Notes under the pieces: generated by a model
Database searches by the model: none
Seen by the model: the letters and a program-made list of their open reading frames with translations, nothing else
Told to the model about the DNA's origin: nothing
Translations under genes and position numbers: made by a program
Shown: one piece after another, positions 17,470 through 25,767 of the stretch
How positions within the stretch are numbered: position 1 is the first letter of the stretch
Layout: each line of letters opens with the position of its first letter
Assembly: GCA_965657335.1 (NCBI GenBank)
Contig: CBFHOH010000021.1
Span: 15,358 to 79,357 of the forward strand
From: UBA4582 sp965657335
GTDB taxonomy: Bacteria > Pseudomonadota > Gammaproteobacteria > Pseudomonadales > Azotimanducaceae
DNA: 64,000 nt
Reading direction: 5' to 3'

Positions 17470-18012
17470 CTATGCGACCATGAGTCTCTGCAACCGTGCC
17501 CAATCAAAACAGGTGCCTGGATCCGTTTTACGACCAGGTGCGATGTCACTGTGTCCGACAATATTTTTCTCGGGAATAGCGTAGGTGTCTACCAGACATC
17601 TGCAAATTTCACCCAAACGCTCGTATTGGATATCGTTGAACTCACTCGCATCGGTGCCTTCTAGTTCTATCCCGAGAGAGAAGTCATTACAGTCGTTCCT
17701 GCCATCAAAAATCGACTGTCCGGCATGCCACGCTCTTTGATGAAAAGGCACAAACTGCAGTATTTGACCGGTTCGACGAATAAGTAAATGACTCGAGACG
17801 CGCATGCCCGTCAAACTATCAAAATCAGCGTGGCTTGCATGATCAATCTGATTGCAAAAGAGCGCCCTAATAAAATCACCACCAAAATGACCGGCGGGCA
17901 GACTAATGCAATGTATAACAATTAGGTCCAATCGGGCATTCGGACGCCCATCACAATTTTCTGATAAATGTTGCTCGGCAACGTCCAGTCTGCCGTCGAT
18001 AATTTCCATCAC
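17470..18012 (-). CDS. ampD: 1,6-anhydro-N-acetylmuramyl-L-alanine amidase AmpD
   Basis: The protein is 180 aa with no signal peptide, as expected for the cytosolic recycling amidase. Zinc-ligand regions are visible: 'LIVIHCISLPAGHF' (first His), 'AWHAGQSIF' and 'GHSDIAPGRKTDPGTCFDW' (second His and the Asp). The insert 'FCNQIDHASHADFDSLTGMRVSSHLLI' is typical of AmpD. It removes stem peptides from anhydro-muropeptides imported by AmpG. The gene is directly upstream of btuF and divergent from a retropepsin-like protease gene. Confidence 0.96.
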   Translation of the reverse strand: MMEIIDGRLDVAEQHLSENCDGRPNARLDLIVIHCISLPAGHFGGDFIRALFCNQIDHASHADFDSLTGMRVSSHLLIRRTGQILQFVPFHQRAWHAGQSIFDGRNDCNDFSLGIELEGTDASEFNDIQYERLGEICRCLVDTYAIPEKNIVGHSDIAPGRKTDPGTCFDWARLQRLMVA

Positions 18013-18121
18013 TGATCCTTTCGATCACCGAACTAGAATTCCCGGGAGACCCGCATGATAACAAGTCACTTCACTCGCTTACACTCAGATGTGTTAATCT
18101 TTTGATATGGAGACGAAAACA

Positions 18122-18619
18122 ATGGGAACGGGGATGATGGCAGTAGCCTGTATCCTAGGAATGGGCTTGCTAACGCTGTTTTTCTCAGAAGCAGAGGAGC
18201 AACAACGCAACCCGAATCGATCACCCTCAACACTGAAAAAGGCACAAGCGCTGGAGGTCACGCTGGAGCGAAATCGGCAGGGTCACTATCTGGTCAACGG
18301 AACAATAAACAATCGAACCGCGGAATTTTTGCTCGACACAGGGGCTACCGACGTTGTCATACCCGCGGCATTGGCCTCGGAGTATGGCCTTCGGCGGGGC
18401 GCGCCCAGCATTGCATCTACCGCTAATGGTAATATCACTGTGTACTCGACGGTTCTCGATCAGCTGAAAATAGGTGATATTACTCTGTACGGCGTCAGCG
18501 CCAGCATCAACCCGGGCATGCCTCCACCAGCGATTCTTTTGGGCATGAGCGCACTTAAACAAGTCGAATTCACCCAACGCGGCGGAACGTTGACACTTCG
18601 CCAACTCTCGAACGAGTAA
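18122..18619 (+). CDS. Membrane-anchored retropepsin-like aspartic protease (clan AA)
   Basis: The protein is 165 aa from the ATG at 18122, which has a GGAG ribosome binding site nine bases upstream; an ATG five codons earlier lacks one. A single N-terminal helix ('MMAVACILGMGLLTLFF') anchors it. The periplasmic part has a single retroviral-type aspartic protease half: 'EFLLDTGATDVVIPAALA' with catalytic DTGAT near residue 75, and 'AILLGMSALKQVEFTQRGGTLTL' matching the conserved 'LLGMSFL' strand. Such proteins act as dimers. The family is frequent in proteobacteria and its substrates are mostly unknown. It is followed at 28 bases by nadC. Confidence 0.85.
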   Translation: MGTGMMAVACILGMGLLTLFFSEAEEQQRNPNRSPSTLKKAQALEVTLERNRQGHYLVNGTINNRTAEFLLDTGATDVVIPAALASEYGLRRGAPSIASTANGNITVYSTVLDQLKIGDITLYGVSASINPGMPPPAILLGMSALKQVEFTQRGGTLTLRQLSNE

Positions 18620-18646
18620 ATTTAGTATTATTAATTCATCTGACAC

Positions 18647-19513
18647 ATGCACAACACCATGATAGAAACAGACAAAAACTACTTTTCAGAACTTGAACAA
18701 ACCGTAAGTAACGCCATCAGGGAAGATCTGGGTACCGGTGATGTAACAGTTGAGCTGATTGATAAAGCAATCAAGGCCAAAGCTCAGGTTATCTCCAGAG
18801 ACGACGCAACGGTATGCGGGATCCCTTGGGTTAATGAGGTCTTCTTCCAAATTGACCCATCGCTGACCATTTTATGGCAGGTCAAAGATGGAGACAGAAT
18901 CGAAGCCAATCAACTGTTACTCACTATTGAAGGTTGCGCCAGAAGCATACTCACGGGCGAACGCGTCGCATTAAATTTTCTGCAAACATTATCCGCTACA
19001 GCAACTCAAACTCACTATTACAACCAACTGATTTCACACACGGAGGCGCAACTTCTCGACACGAGAAAGACCATTCCAGGCCTGAGGCGTGCTCAAAAAT
19101 ATGCTGTCTCCTGTGGCGGAGGGTCTAATCACAGAATGGGACTGTTTGATGCATTTCTTATCAAGGAAAACCACATCATGGCGTGCGGATCAATCGCTAA
19201 TGCGGTTAACCGAGCAAAGCATCTCTATCCTGATCGTCGAATAGAAATCGAAGTTGAAAACTTGCTCGAGTTTGCAGAGGCTGTGGATGCAGAACCACAC
19301 TGGATTATGCTAGATAACTTTTCTACTGAGGAAATGACAACGGCAATCAAAAGTCTCCAAAAGGAAATCAGTCTCGAAGCCTCCGGTGGCATCGAATCGG
19401 AGCAGGATCTTATCGCTATCGCCGAAACTGGCGTACAGTACATCTCGGTTGGCGCGTTGACAAAACATCTGCATGCGGTAGACCTTTCCTTACGTTTGAT
19501 CGAAGAGGGATAG
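18647..19513 (+). CDS. nadC: Nicotinate-nucleotide pyrophosphorylase (quinolinate phosphoribosyltransferase)
   Basis: The protein is 288 aa; an alternative ATG lies four codons inside. It makes nicotinate mononucleotide from quinolinate and PRPP in NAD synthesis. Diagnostic segments are 'IREDLGTGDVTVELI', 'GERVALNFLQTLSATAT', 'LLDTRKTIPGLRRAQKYAVSCGGGSNHRMGLFDAFLIKENH', 'IEIEVENLLEFAEA', 'IMLDNFS' and 'LEASGGI'. In Pseudomonas nadC lies near ampD and the pil genes, and the same neighbourhood is kept here. No ribosome binding site is obvious. Confidence 0.97.
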   Translation: MHNTMIETDKNYFSELEQTVSNAIREDLGTGDVTVELIDKAIKAKAQVISRDDATVCGIPWVNEVFFQIDPSLTILWQVKDGDRIEANQLLLTIEGCARSILTGERVALNFLQTLSATATQTHYYNQLISHTEAQLLDTRKTIPGLRRAQKYAVSCGGGSNHRMGLFDAFLIKENHIMACGSIANAVNRAKHLYPDRRIEIEVENLLEFAEAVDAEPHWIMLDNFSTEEMTTAIKSLQKEISLEASGGIESEQDLIAIAETGVQYISVGALTKHLHAVDLSLRLIEEG

Positions 19514-19553
19514 TCACGAGACAGCGGTGCTCGGAGTGTCGTCCCTCAGATCG

Positions 19554-20226
19554 CTAGCGCAAGTTTGTTTCGAAAAGTTCCAGTGTCCTTTCCTTCGCGA
19601 TCCGCGAGGCTGCTTCGTTAAAGCTGCTCCTGTGGTCACAATTAAACCCATGATCAGCATCATATACATACACAGAAACATCGCTGTGCGCATTTTTAAT
19701 TAAATCGACATCGGACAATGGGATGTGAGCATCTTTGTCACCAAAATGAAGCATTGTTGGCACCTTTGGATTCAAATCAAGCATGCCGGCAATGCCACCG
19801 CCGTAATAACCAGAAACGCAACTGAGCCCTGAAAGTTGGGCGGCGCTGAGCCAGCATACCAGACCACCGAAGCAGTAACCCACCATCGCGACCGGACCTG
19901 ATGCGCCAAGATGATCAATCGCCGCTTGAACATCGAGCATCGCCTTTGGAATTTGCAACTTGCCTCGCGCCAGTTCAATACCCTTTTCCATATCCGCGCC
20001 CTCGTAACCCAACTCCACACCTAGGTTGTATGCGGTCGAAGATCGCCGGGGCTAATGCAGTAAATCCATCGCGGGCATATTCATCACAGACTTCACGAAT
20101 GTGATTGTTTACGCCAAATATCTCCTGAATAACAACGACGCCGCCCTTTGAGACGCCGTCGGGCACAGCCAGATAAGCACTGATGGTTACGTCGTCAGCG
20201 GCTTTTAATTGAATTGTTTCACCCAT
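19554..20226 (-). pseudogene. Dienelactone hydrolase family protein, split by a frameshift
   Basis: Two reading frames on the same strand together make one complete dienelactone hydrolase. The N-terminal part starts at 20226 ('MGETIQLKAADD' after AAGGGGAAAATA) and includes 'VVVIQEIFGVNNHIREV'. Its normal frame breaks after 'AIFDRIQP' near 20023. The second frame then resumes with 'VELGYEGADMEKGIELA' and carries the nucleophile elbow 'VGYCFGG' (Cys) and 'YDADHGFNCDHR' (catalytic His). Removing one base at about 20021-20025 restores a continuous 220-residue protein. All triad residues survive, so this may be a recent mutation or a sequencing error. The family hydrolyses lactones or carboxyl esters. 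Confidence 0.8.
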
Positions 20227-20447
20227 TATTTTCCCCTTCTGCTTTTTGTCCATTCATTGACTGATTAACCCACTGTGTTCCATGAAAAACAAGCGGCATT
20301 TTTTAAAGGCTGCCCAAACGATCTTTCAAACACTGGTTTGAGATACACGCAATCCCTACTACAATGATCGCTCTAACATTTCACAACAACTACTCACAAC
20401 GCGTTGTCTGACAGTCACCCACGCACGACCATGAGGCTAAGTCATAA

Positions 20448-20831
20448 ATGAATCTGGAAAAAGTTGTTTTCGCTTTCACTATCATTCTCGCTCTCACATT
20501 AAACTTCGGCTTCTTCATTGGCGATATTGATAATCCTGCTCACCATCATCCAAACGAGCTTTATGCTGCAATTTTCGTCAATGCCGTTGCAACCATTCTC
20601 AAGTTTGGTGACCGATCGCATATGGGGGCAGTATTGCTCGCAAGTAGTCTCGTCGCCGATATTCAACTTGTCGCCGCTGCGAGCGTCTGGAGTTACGCCA
20701 ACTACGTGACAGAACTTGGACTTGAGCCGAGCACGATGGCAAGTATCGTTTCTCTTGCTGGTGGCGCGGTGATTGCAAACATGATTTCTGTCGCACTTCT
20801 AACGATTGAAACGGTGTTGTTACGTCGCTAG
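20448..20831 (+). CDS. Small integral membrane protein next to a potassium channel (DUF6394-like)
   Basis: The protein is 127 aa with about three or four hydrophobic helices: 'VVFAFTIILALTLNFGFFIGDI', 'AAIFVNAVATILKFGD', 'GAVLLASSLVADIQLVAAASVW' and 'VIANMISVALLTIETVLL'. The segments 'DNPAHHHPNEL' and 'KFGDRSHMGAVLLASSLVADIQL' match the small proteins I know as DUF6394, which are encoded beside TrkA-domain potassium channels. It ends 22 bases before such a channel, so the two are probably cotranscribed. The function is unproven, with an accessory subunit as a guess. Confidence 0.7.
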   Translation: MNLEKVVFAFTIILALTLNFGFFIGDIDNPAHHHPNELYAAIFVNAVATILKFGDRSHMGAVLLASSLVADIQLVAAASVWSYANYVTELGLEPSTMASIVSLAGGAVIANMISVALLTIETVLLRR

Positions 20832-20853
20832 CCAAATTACGGGGTAACCAGCC

Positions 20854-22569
20854 GTGAATACTGTCTTATTTCTTATTCTCAGACGCATGCGCCCCCCGCT
20901 GCTGCTGCTCTCTATCGTTTACGCAGTGGCTACTCTGGGTTTAACTCTGCTGCCCGGTCTTGATGACGAGGGCAATGTCTGGCACATGGATTTTTTTCAT
21001 GCGTTCTACTTTGTTACATTCATGGGCACCACCATCGGGTTCGGAGAAATCCCTTATCCCTTCACCGATATTCAAAGAATGTGGACCCTCGTCTTCGTCT
21101 ATATTACCGTTGCAACATGGATATACGCCGTTGGCAGCCTGATCTCTTTGCTGCAGAACGAGACGCTCAAAAAAGCCTTTTTCGACTACCAATTTAGCCT
21201 TAGCGTCAAAAAAGCACGAGAACCATTTTTTCTAATTGCTGGACATGGCGACACGGGCACAAAACTTGTCCGCTCCCTTCGCCGGCGATTTATTAAGGCA
21301 ACAGTTATCGACATTGCTCAGAACCGGCTTGATGCTCTGTTGCTTGATGACCTTCCAATGGATGTGCCAAGTATTTGTGCTGACGCGTCCGATCCTGAAA
21401 AGTTAGTGATGGCAGGCGTTGGCAACCCTTACTGCAAGGCAGTGGTAGCACTCACAGATGATAATGCTATTAATCTTCACATTGCCATCACTGCGAAGGT
21501 AATAAACCCTGACATCAATGTCATCTGCCGAGCGGACTCTAGCAGCGTTGAAGACAACATGATGTCATTTGGTACTGATCACATCATTAACCCTTTTCGA
21601 ACTTTTTCAAGACAACTCGTGATGGCGGCACAATCACCAAACCAATACGCGTTAAATGAATGGTTTAGAAGAGCCTTGGATGAGCCACTACCATCGAAGC
21701 TTAAAATTGCCGAGGGCCGTTGGATTATTTGCGGATATGGCAGATTCGGCCGGGCAATCTATGAGGAATTCCTTAATCACGGTTTGACTGCTCAGATTAT
21801 TGAACCGAATTCGTCAGTACCAGATATGCCGGAAAATGCAGTCATCGGTGACGGCACCGGTGTAAGCACCCTCACAGAGGCTAACGTTTCTGACGCAATC
21901 GGCATTATTGCGGGTAGCAACGACGACTCAAACAATCTCTCAATTATTGTGACGGCCCGTCTGCTAAACCCAGACCTGTTCGTCATCATTCGACAGAACA
22001 AACAGGCAAACGCTGACCTTTTCCGTCAGTCCAAAGCAGACATTGTGATGGAATCAAGTAACGTGATCGCAAAAAACATTAGAACACTGCTCACAAACCC
22101 AATGATCGACGAATTTTTGAGCCTCGCACGTGCACATAACGATGCCTGGGCAAGCGTTCTTTTAGACGAGCTTCGTCATATCTGTCCTGATCAGTTGCCG
22201 GAAACCTGGTCAGTTACTATCGGTGATAGCGATGCGCAAGCGGTAACGGAAACAATTAGAAGAGGCGACGATGTACTAATTAGGCATCTGACACTCAGCC
22301 ATACCAATCGTGATGAAAACTTACCCCTCATCATTCTTTACCACCGCAACAAACAAGGCGCGTTTTGCATACCTGAGCCCGATACTAAAATTAGTATTGG
22401 AGACCAACTACTGTTCACGGGCACAGCACCAGCGAGGTTCAATGTCCAATGGAATCTTCAGAACCTTGTTGCACTTTCGTACGTCAAAACAGGTACGCCA
22501 GAGCCACAGACTTGGGTGGGTAAAAAACTGCTACCAAAGCTGCCTGTTTTTAGAGCCACTCGGCCTTAA
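20854..22569 (+). CDS. Two-TM potassium channel with tandem RCK (TrkA-N/TrkA-C) domains
   Basis: The protein is 571 aa from a GTG start with a GGGGTAA ribosome binding site. The N-terminus has two membrane helices around a pore loop with the potassium selectivity filter 'GTTIGFGE' (about residues 58-65). The first nucleotide-binding RCK domain starts near residue 125 ('FFLIAGHGDTGTKLVRSL') and the second near 290 ('WIICGYGRFGRAIYEEF'). A TrkA-C-like domain at the end includes 'ISIGDQLLFTGT'. This is the layout of ligand-gated prokaryotic K+ channels. The filter TIGFGE differs from the common TVGYGD but keeps the conserved glycines. It is downstream of the DUF6394-like protein and converges on a Kef-type antiporter. 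Confidence 0.9.
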   Translation: MNTVLFLILRRMRPPLLLLSIVYAVATLGLTLLPGLDDEGNVWHMDFFHAFYFVTFMGTTIGFGEIPYPFTDIQRMWTLVFVYITVATWIYAVGSLISLLQNETLKKAFFDYQFSLSVKKAREPFFLIAGHGDTGTKLVRSLRRRFIKATVIDIAQNRLDALLLDDLPMDVPSICADASDPEKLVMAGVGNPYCKAVVALTDDNAINLHIAITAKVINPDINVICRADSSSVEDNMMSFGTDHIINPFRTFSRQLVMAAQSPNQYALNEWFRRALDEPLPSKLKIAEGRWIICGYGRFGRAIYEEFLNHGLTAQIIEPNSSVPDMPENAVIGDGTGVSTLTEANVSDAIGIIAGSNDDSNNLSIIVTARLLNPDLFVIIRQNKQANADLFRQSKADIVMESSNVIAKNIRTLLTNPMIDEFLSLARAHNDAWASVLLDELRHICPDQLPETWSVTIGDSDAQAVTETIRRGDDVLIRHLTLSHTNRDENLPLIILYHRNKQGAFCIPEPDTKISIGDQLLFTGTAPARFNVQWNLQNLVALSYVKTGTPEPQTWVGKKLLPKLPVFRATRP

Positions 22570-22655
22570 GCCACTATGCATAGGTGTTTTTTACGTCTCG
22601 CGGTCTTAACTTACTAGCCTCTCGGTCGCGACCAGACACATTGTTTACGAGTTGA

Positions 22656-24275
22656 TTAAATCATCACATCACTTTCTGATATCACCAATTCGTTCGATAC
22701 ATGGGTAGCAAACCCCACGCCGGATTCAGTATAGATATTGAAAACAGTCGCGGCACCTGCATCCTCGAGCGCTTGGACCTCGTCGGAGTACCTTGCGATT
22801 GCCGCGACTTCTCCCTTGAAAGACGCTTCACGTAATCGTTCGAGTACCTCAAGGGTTGTGTTCGATTTAGGCAGGGTCAGCATCACAAGCTCCAAAGTGT
22901 GAGAGGCCTGAACACGATCCCAGAAATCACTATCGCTGGGATCCCCTCTTAAAACAGTTCGCCCGATCGCACGCTGATTGTTCGCCGTCACTGGATCAAT
23001 GTCGACACCAATAACAGCTTCACCATAACGCTCGCGCATCGTGTCGTACGCGCCTGTACCGACCCCTCCCATACCAACAATGGCTATCGTCGCACCACCC
23101 AGGTCTAGTAACTTGTCGTCGGGAATCAACTCATTCTTCTGAAAACGTTTCCACACAGATATGTAGCGAATATACAAATTATGGGATACAGCGTTAACAG
23201 CAGCGGCAATGATAAACGATAGCGATAGCGCAATCGCAATGACAATTAACCAGTCCTTTTGCAACCATCCGTTGGCCACGCCGATAGCAACCACGATCAA
23301 ACCAAATTCGCTGAAATTTGTCAGGTTTGCAGTCGTTAGCAGCGAAGTTCGAGCTCTTAGCTGATAATGCGTCAACAGACCATAAAACAAAGCAGATTTT
23401 AGAAAGATCAGTGGCGTAATTACGACAGCAATCCAGAAAGTTTCTAATGAAAGGTCACTCGACACACCAATCGAGAGAAAGAAACCCAGCAAAAATAGGT
23501 CCTTGAAGCTCAACATGGCCTTAGCCATTTCTTCCGATTTTGGATGACTGGCGATGACCACGCCGAATATTAATGCTCCAAGATCGCCCTTCAACCCAAC
23601 GGACTCAAATATTTCGGCGCCTCCCAGAGCAAGCAGTAGTCCGTAAAGAATTAATAGTTCTCCATGACCGATGCGAACGAGAATTTGCTGTAGTAGTGGC
23701 CGCAGAGGAATAAGCAACAGCAGACTGAGCGCCCAATAGGAGGGCACTTTGCCTGACGAAACGACCAGAAACATCACGGCAGCCACATCTTGCATCAGCA
23801 GAATACCGATGGAAATACGGCCATGAAGCGAGGTCATCTCTCCGCGCTCTTCCAGCACCTTGACGACAAACACCGTACTCGAAAAACTCAGTGCAAAGCC
23901 AAGCAGCAGAGCACTTTGTATGTCCAAGCTAGAGAAGAGCGTGACACCGGCTAACGCCAGACCATATATCGCCAAACCAAACACCGCGACGACGACAGTC
24001 ATGTGAATGCCCGTCACGGCCCACACTTGCGGCCGCAAAAGTGTTTGGAGATTGAGCTTTAGACCGACAGTGAAGAGCAGCAGGGTAATACCTATATCGG
24101 CAAGCTTCTGCAGGAGGATGTCATTGTCGAAGCCCTGAGACTTCAGGATAAAACCAGTAGCGAGAAAACCCACTAGCGGCGGAAGACCAAGCTGCTTAGC
24201 AAGGAAGCCGAGAAAGAATGCCAACGATATCCATGTGACATCTCCGAGACCAATGGCTACCCATTCAAATTCCAT
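22656..24275 (-). CDS. KefB/KefC-type cation:proton antiporter (CPA2) with TrkA-N domain
   Basis: The protein is 539 aa from the ATG at 24275; a TTG three codons upstream is less likely. The first 370 residues form 12 or so helices with CPA2 features such as 'GFLAKQLGLPPLVGFLATGFIL', 'LLLFTVGLKLNL', 'GFALSFSSTVFVVKVLEERGEM' and 'LKGDLGALIFGVVIASHP'. A Rossmann domain follows near residue 395 ('IAIVGMGGVGTGAYDTM', 'VIGVDIDP'). The family exchanges K+ or Na+ for H+, often under nucleotide or glutathione control. It converges on the K+ channel gene, making a local potassium-handling pair. The gene ends 86 bases from the channel stop. Confidence 0.88.
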   Translation of the reverse strand: MEFEWVAIGLGDVTWISLAFFLGFLAKQLGLPPLVGFLATGFILKSQGFDNDILLQKLADIGITLLLFTVGLKLNLQTLLRPQVWAVTGIHMTVVVAVFGLAIYGLALAGVTLFSSLDIQSALLLGFALSFSSTVFVVKVLEERGEMTSLHGRISIGILLMQDVAAVMFLVVSSGKVPSYWALSLLLLIPLRPLLQQILVRIGHGELLILYGLLLALGGAEIFESVGLKGDLGALIFGVVIASHPKSEEMAKAMLSFKDLFLLGFFLSIGVSSDLSLETFWIAVVITPLIFLKSALFYGLLTHYQLRARTSLLTTANLTNFSEFGLIVVAIGVANGWLQKDWLIVIAIALSLSFIIAAAVNAVSHNLYIRYISVWKRFQKNELIPDDKLLDLGGATIAIVGMGGVGTGAYDTMRERYGEAVIGVDIDPVTANNQRAIGRTVLRGDPSDSDFWDRVQASHTLELVMLTLPKSNTTLEVLERLREASFKGEVAAIARYSDEVQALEDAGAATVFNIYTESGVGFATHVSNELVISESDVMI

Positions 24276-24295
24276 TGACAGCAAACAACACGCGG

Positions 24296-24721
24296 TTAGT
24301 AGGTCTTGCTTTCCACAGTGCCGTCACTGTGGGTTGCGGTGATGCGGAATCCAGTTGTGGTTATGTTGTCCACAACGTAGGTCACCTCATCGATATCTGT
24401 TCGAGGTGCCCACCCAATAAGTTCAGTTAATCCTCCCGATACATTCGGATCTGTGTGATCGTAAGTACCGGCAATGTATGTACCGCGATCTAGTCTGCGC
24501 TCTTCTTGAAATAAACGGATACTTTCCATGTTTTCAATTAACACGGTGCGTTTAGAGGTATCGATGTAATCCTGGTATACAGGGAGCGCGATGGTTCCAA
24601 TTACGCCAACAATAGCCACTGCTATCATCATCTCGATGAGCGAAACACCTGCTTGCCGCTTTCTAACAGATATATAATTCACCATATTTGAATCTCTACG
24701 CTGGCGCTTAGTAACAGCCAT
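24296..24721 (-). CDS. Type IV pilin-like protein (PilE/minor pilin type)
   Basis: The protein is 141 aa; an alternative ATG at 24685 gives a shorter leader. A basic leader ends in 'RKRQAG', then the processed N-terminus 'VSLIEMMIAVAIVGVIGTIALPVYQDYI' with Glu at position 5, the N-methylation and assembly signature. The mature N-terminal residue would be Val rather than Phe. The C-terminal globular part is short, has no cysteines and is rich in Asp and Thr. It is transcribed in the same direction as the major pilin gene 200 bases upstream, but a terminator separates them. It is likely a minor pilin or second pilin processed by PilD, encoded nearby. Confidence 0.85.
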   Translation of the reverse strand: MAVTKRQRRDSNMVNYISVRKRQAGVSLIEMMIAVAIVGVIGTIALPVYQDYIDTSKRTVLIENMESIRLFQEERRLDRGTYIAGTYDHTDPNVSGGLTELIGWAPRTDIDEVTYVVDNITTTGFRITATHSDGTVESKTY

Positions 24722-24842
24722 GCGACTTATTTACCCCGCACATGGCACAGATCAATCATTGATGAAACGACCCGGCCAGTCAACTCGTGGGAGTATTATT
24801 CGGCTTAGACAGTGTCATCAAAAAACAGTAAGGCGAGAAAAC

Positions 24843-24878
24843 AAAAAAACCCGGCAGGCATAAACCATCCGGGCTTTC
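24843..24878 (-). terminator. Rho-independent terminator after the major pilin gene
   Basis: On the minus strand, GCCCGG pairs with CCGGGT around a loop of about 14 bases and is followed by seven T residues. It lies about 45 bases after the pilA stop codon and before the second pilin gene. Confidence 0.75.
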
Positions 24879-24921
24879 TTGATGACGGCACCCTCATCTA
24901 GAGAGTGCTTAACGGATCATG

Positions 24922-25356
24922 TTACTGCGCATCAGCTGCAGCGACAGTGATCGATGTTGCTGTCAGGTCCTGATAAGCAGGCAATGAGATAGTCACATCA
25001 GCTGCAGAGGTTGATACAACACCCACAACACCGTTCGTGCTGTCGGCGGTGCCAGCATATGCGTTCGTGCCACCAGCCGGCGCAAGATTGCCGGAAGGAT
25101 TAAAGATAGCAATCCAGTCCGCAGCCGTTGCAGGTACTGTAGAGGTCAAACCTAGCGCAGTTTGTGTATTACCTTTGACATAGGTGGTACGAGCCAGCCG
25201 AACCGCTTCTTGGTAGTGCGAGTTTACCTTGGTCATGTTGGCTGTCTTGATGTAATCCTGGTAAGCAGGCAAGGCAACCGCAGCGAGAATACCGATGATT
25301 GCAACGACAATCATCAATTCGATCAACGTAAAACCCTTTTGTATATTTTTATTCAT
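24922..25356 (-). CDS. pilA: Major type IV pilin PilA
   Basis: The protein is 144 aa. The short leader 'MNKNIQKG' is followed by the canonical 'FTLIELMIVVAIIGILAAVALPAYQDYI', cleaved and methylated by PilD. The C-terminal domain is rich in Ala, Thr, Gly and Val and contains no cysteine. The disulfide-bonded D-region of most gammaproteobacterial pilins is therefore missing. An AAGGAG ribosome binding site precedes the ATG. Upstream lie a sigma-54 promoter and a long palindrome. The divergent pilBCD genes encode the assembly ATPase, platform protein and prepilin peptidase. It should form the pilus fibre used for twitching, adhesion or DNA uptake. Confidence 0.95.
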   Translation of the reverse strand: MNKNIQKGFTLIELMIVVAIIGILAAVALPAYQDYIKTANMTKVNSHYQEAVRLARTTYVKGNTQTALGLTSTVPATAADWIAIFNPSGNLAPAGGTNAYAGTADSTNGVVGVVSTSAADVTISLPAYQDLTATSITVAAADAQ

Positions 25357-25432
25357 TGGACTAACTCCTTATGAAGATTGAAAAGACTGTCTGGTTATCG
25401 TTATGTTGGTTGTGCAGTCACACCGATTGATA

Positions 25433-25450
25433 ATGCATTAAGCATGCCAA
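25433..25450 (-). promoter_or_regulatory. Sigma-54 (RpoN) promoter of pilA
   Basis: On the minus strand the sequence reads TTGGCATGCTTAATGCAT. The -24 GG and -12 GC elements are separated by exactly 10 bases, as required, with only small departures from TTGGCACG-N4-TTGCA. It is about 77 bases upstream of the pilA start. pilA is under RpoN and PilS/PilR control in pseudomonads. Confidence 0.82.
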
Positions 25451-25538
25451 CATATTCCAAACCATTTTACGGGCTTACAAACTACTTACAATGCTGTTGT
25501 GACGCGCAGCGGCATTGGACATACAATGTAAGCCGTCC

Positions 25539-25563
25539 AAAAGTGACAATTTTTGTCACTTTT
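25539..25563. promoter_or_regulatory. Perfect inverted repeat upstream of pilA, candidate activator (PilR-type) site
   Basis: Arms AAAAGTGACAA (25539-25549) and TTGTCACTTTT (25553-25563) are fully complementary around a 3-base centre. It lies roughly 90 bases upstream of the sigma-54 core promoter, a typical position for an enhancer-binding activator. Both arms contain TGTC, the core reported for PilR sites. Binding is inferred. Confidence 0.55.
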
Positions 25564-25767
25564 TCTCAATCACAGCGCTAATTACCTTTATTATCGCGCA
25601 CTGTTTTAACCTCCGTAAGCCCTGAGAGGCGCTTTTTTCTTGGTTTCGGGGTCACACTAGGGCTTCAAAAAGATGTCATCTCGATACAGAACTTACAGTC
25701 TTCTATCGACACTCCCGCACCTGAAATGTAAACTTTCAAGCGCTCATTCATGCTGGATGGAACCATT

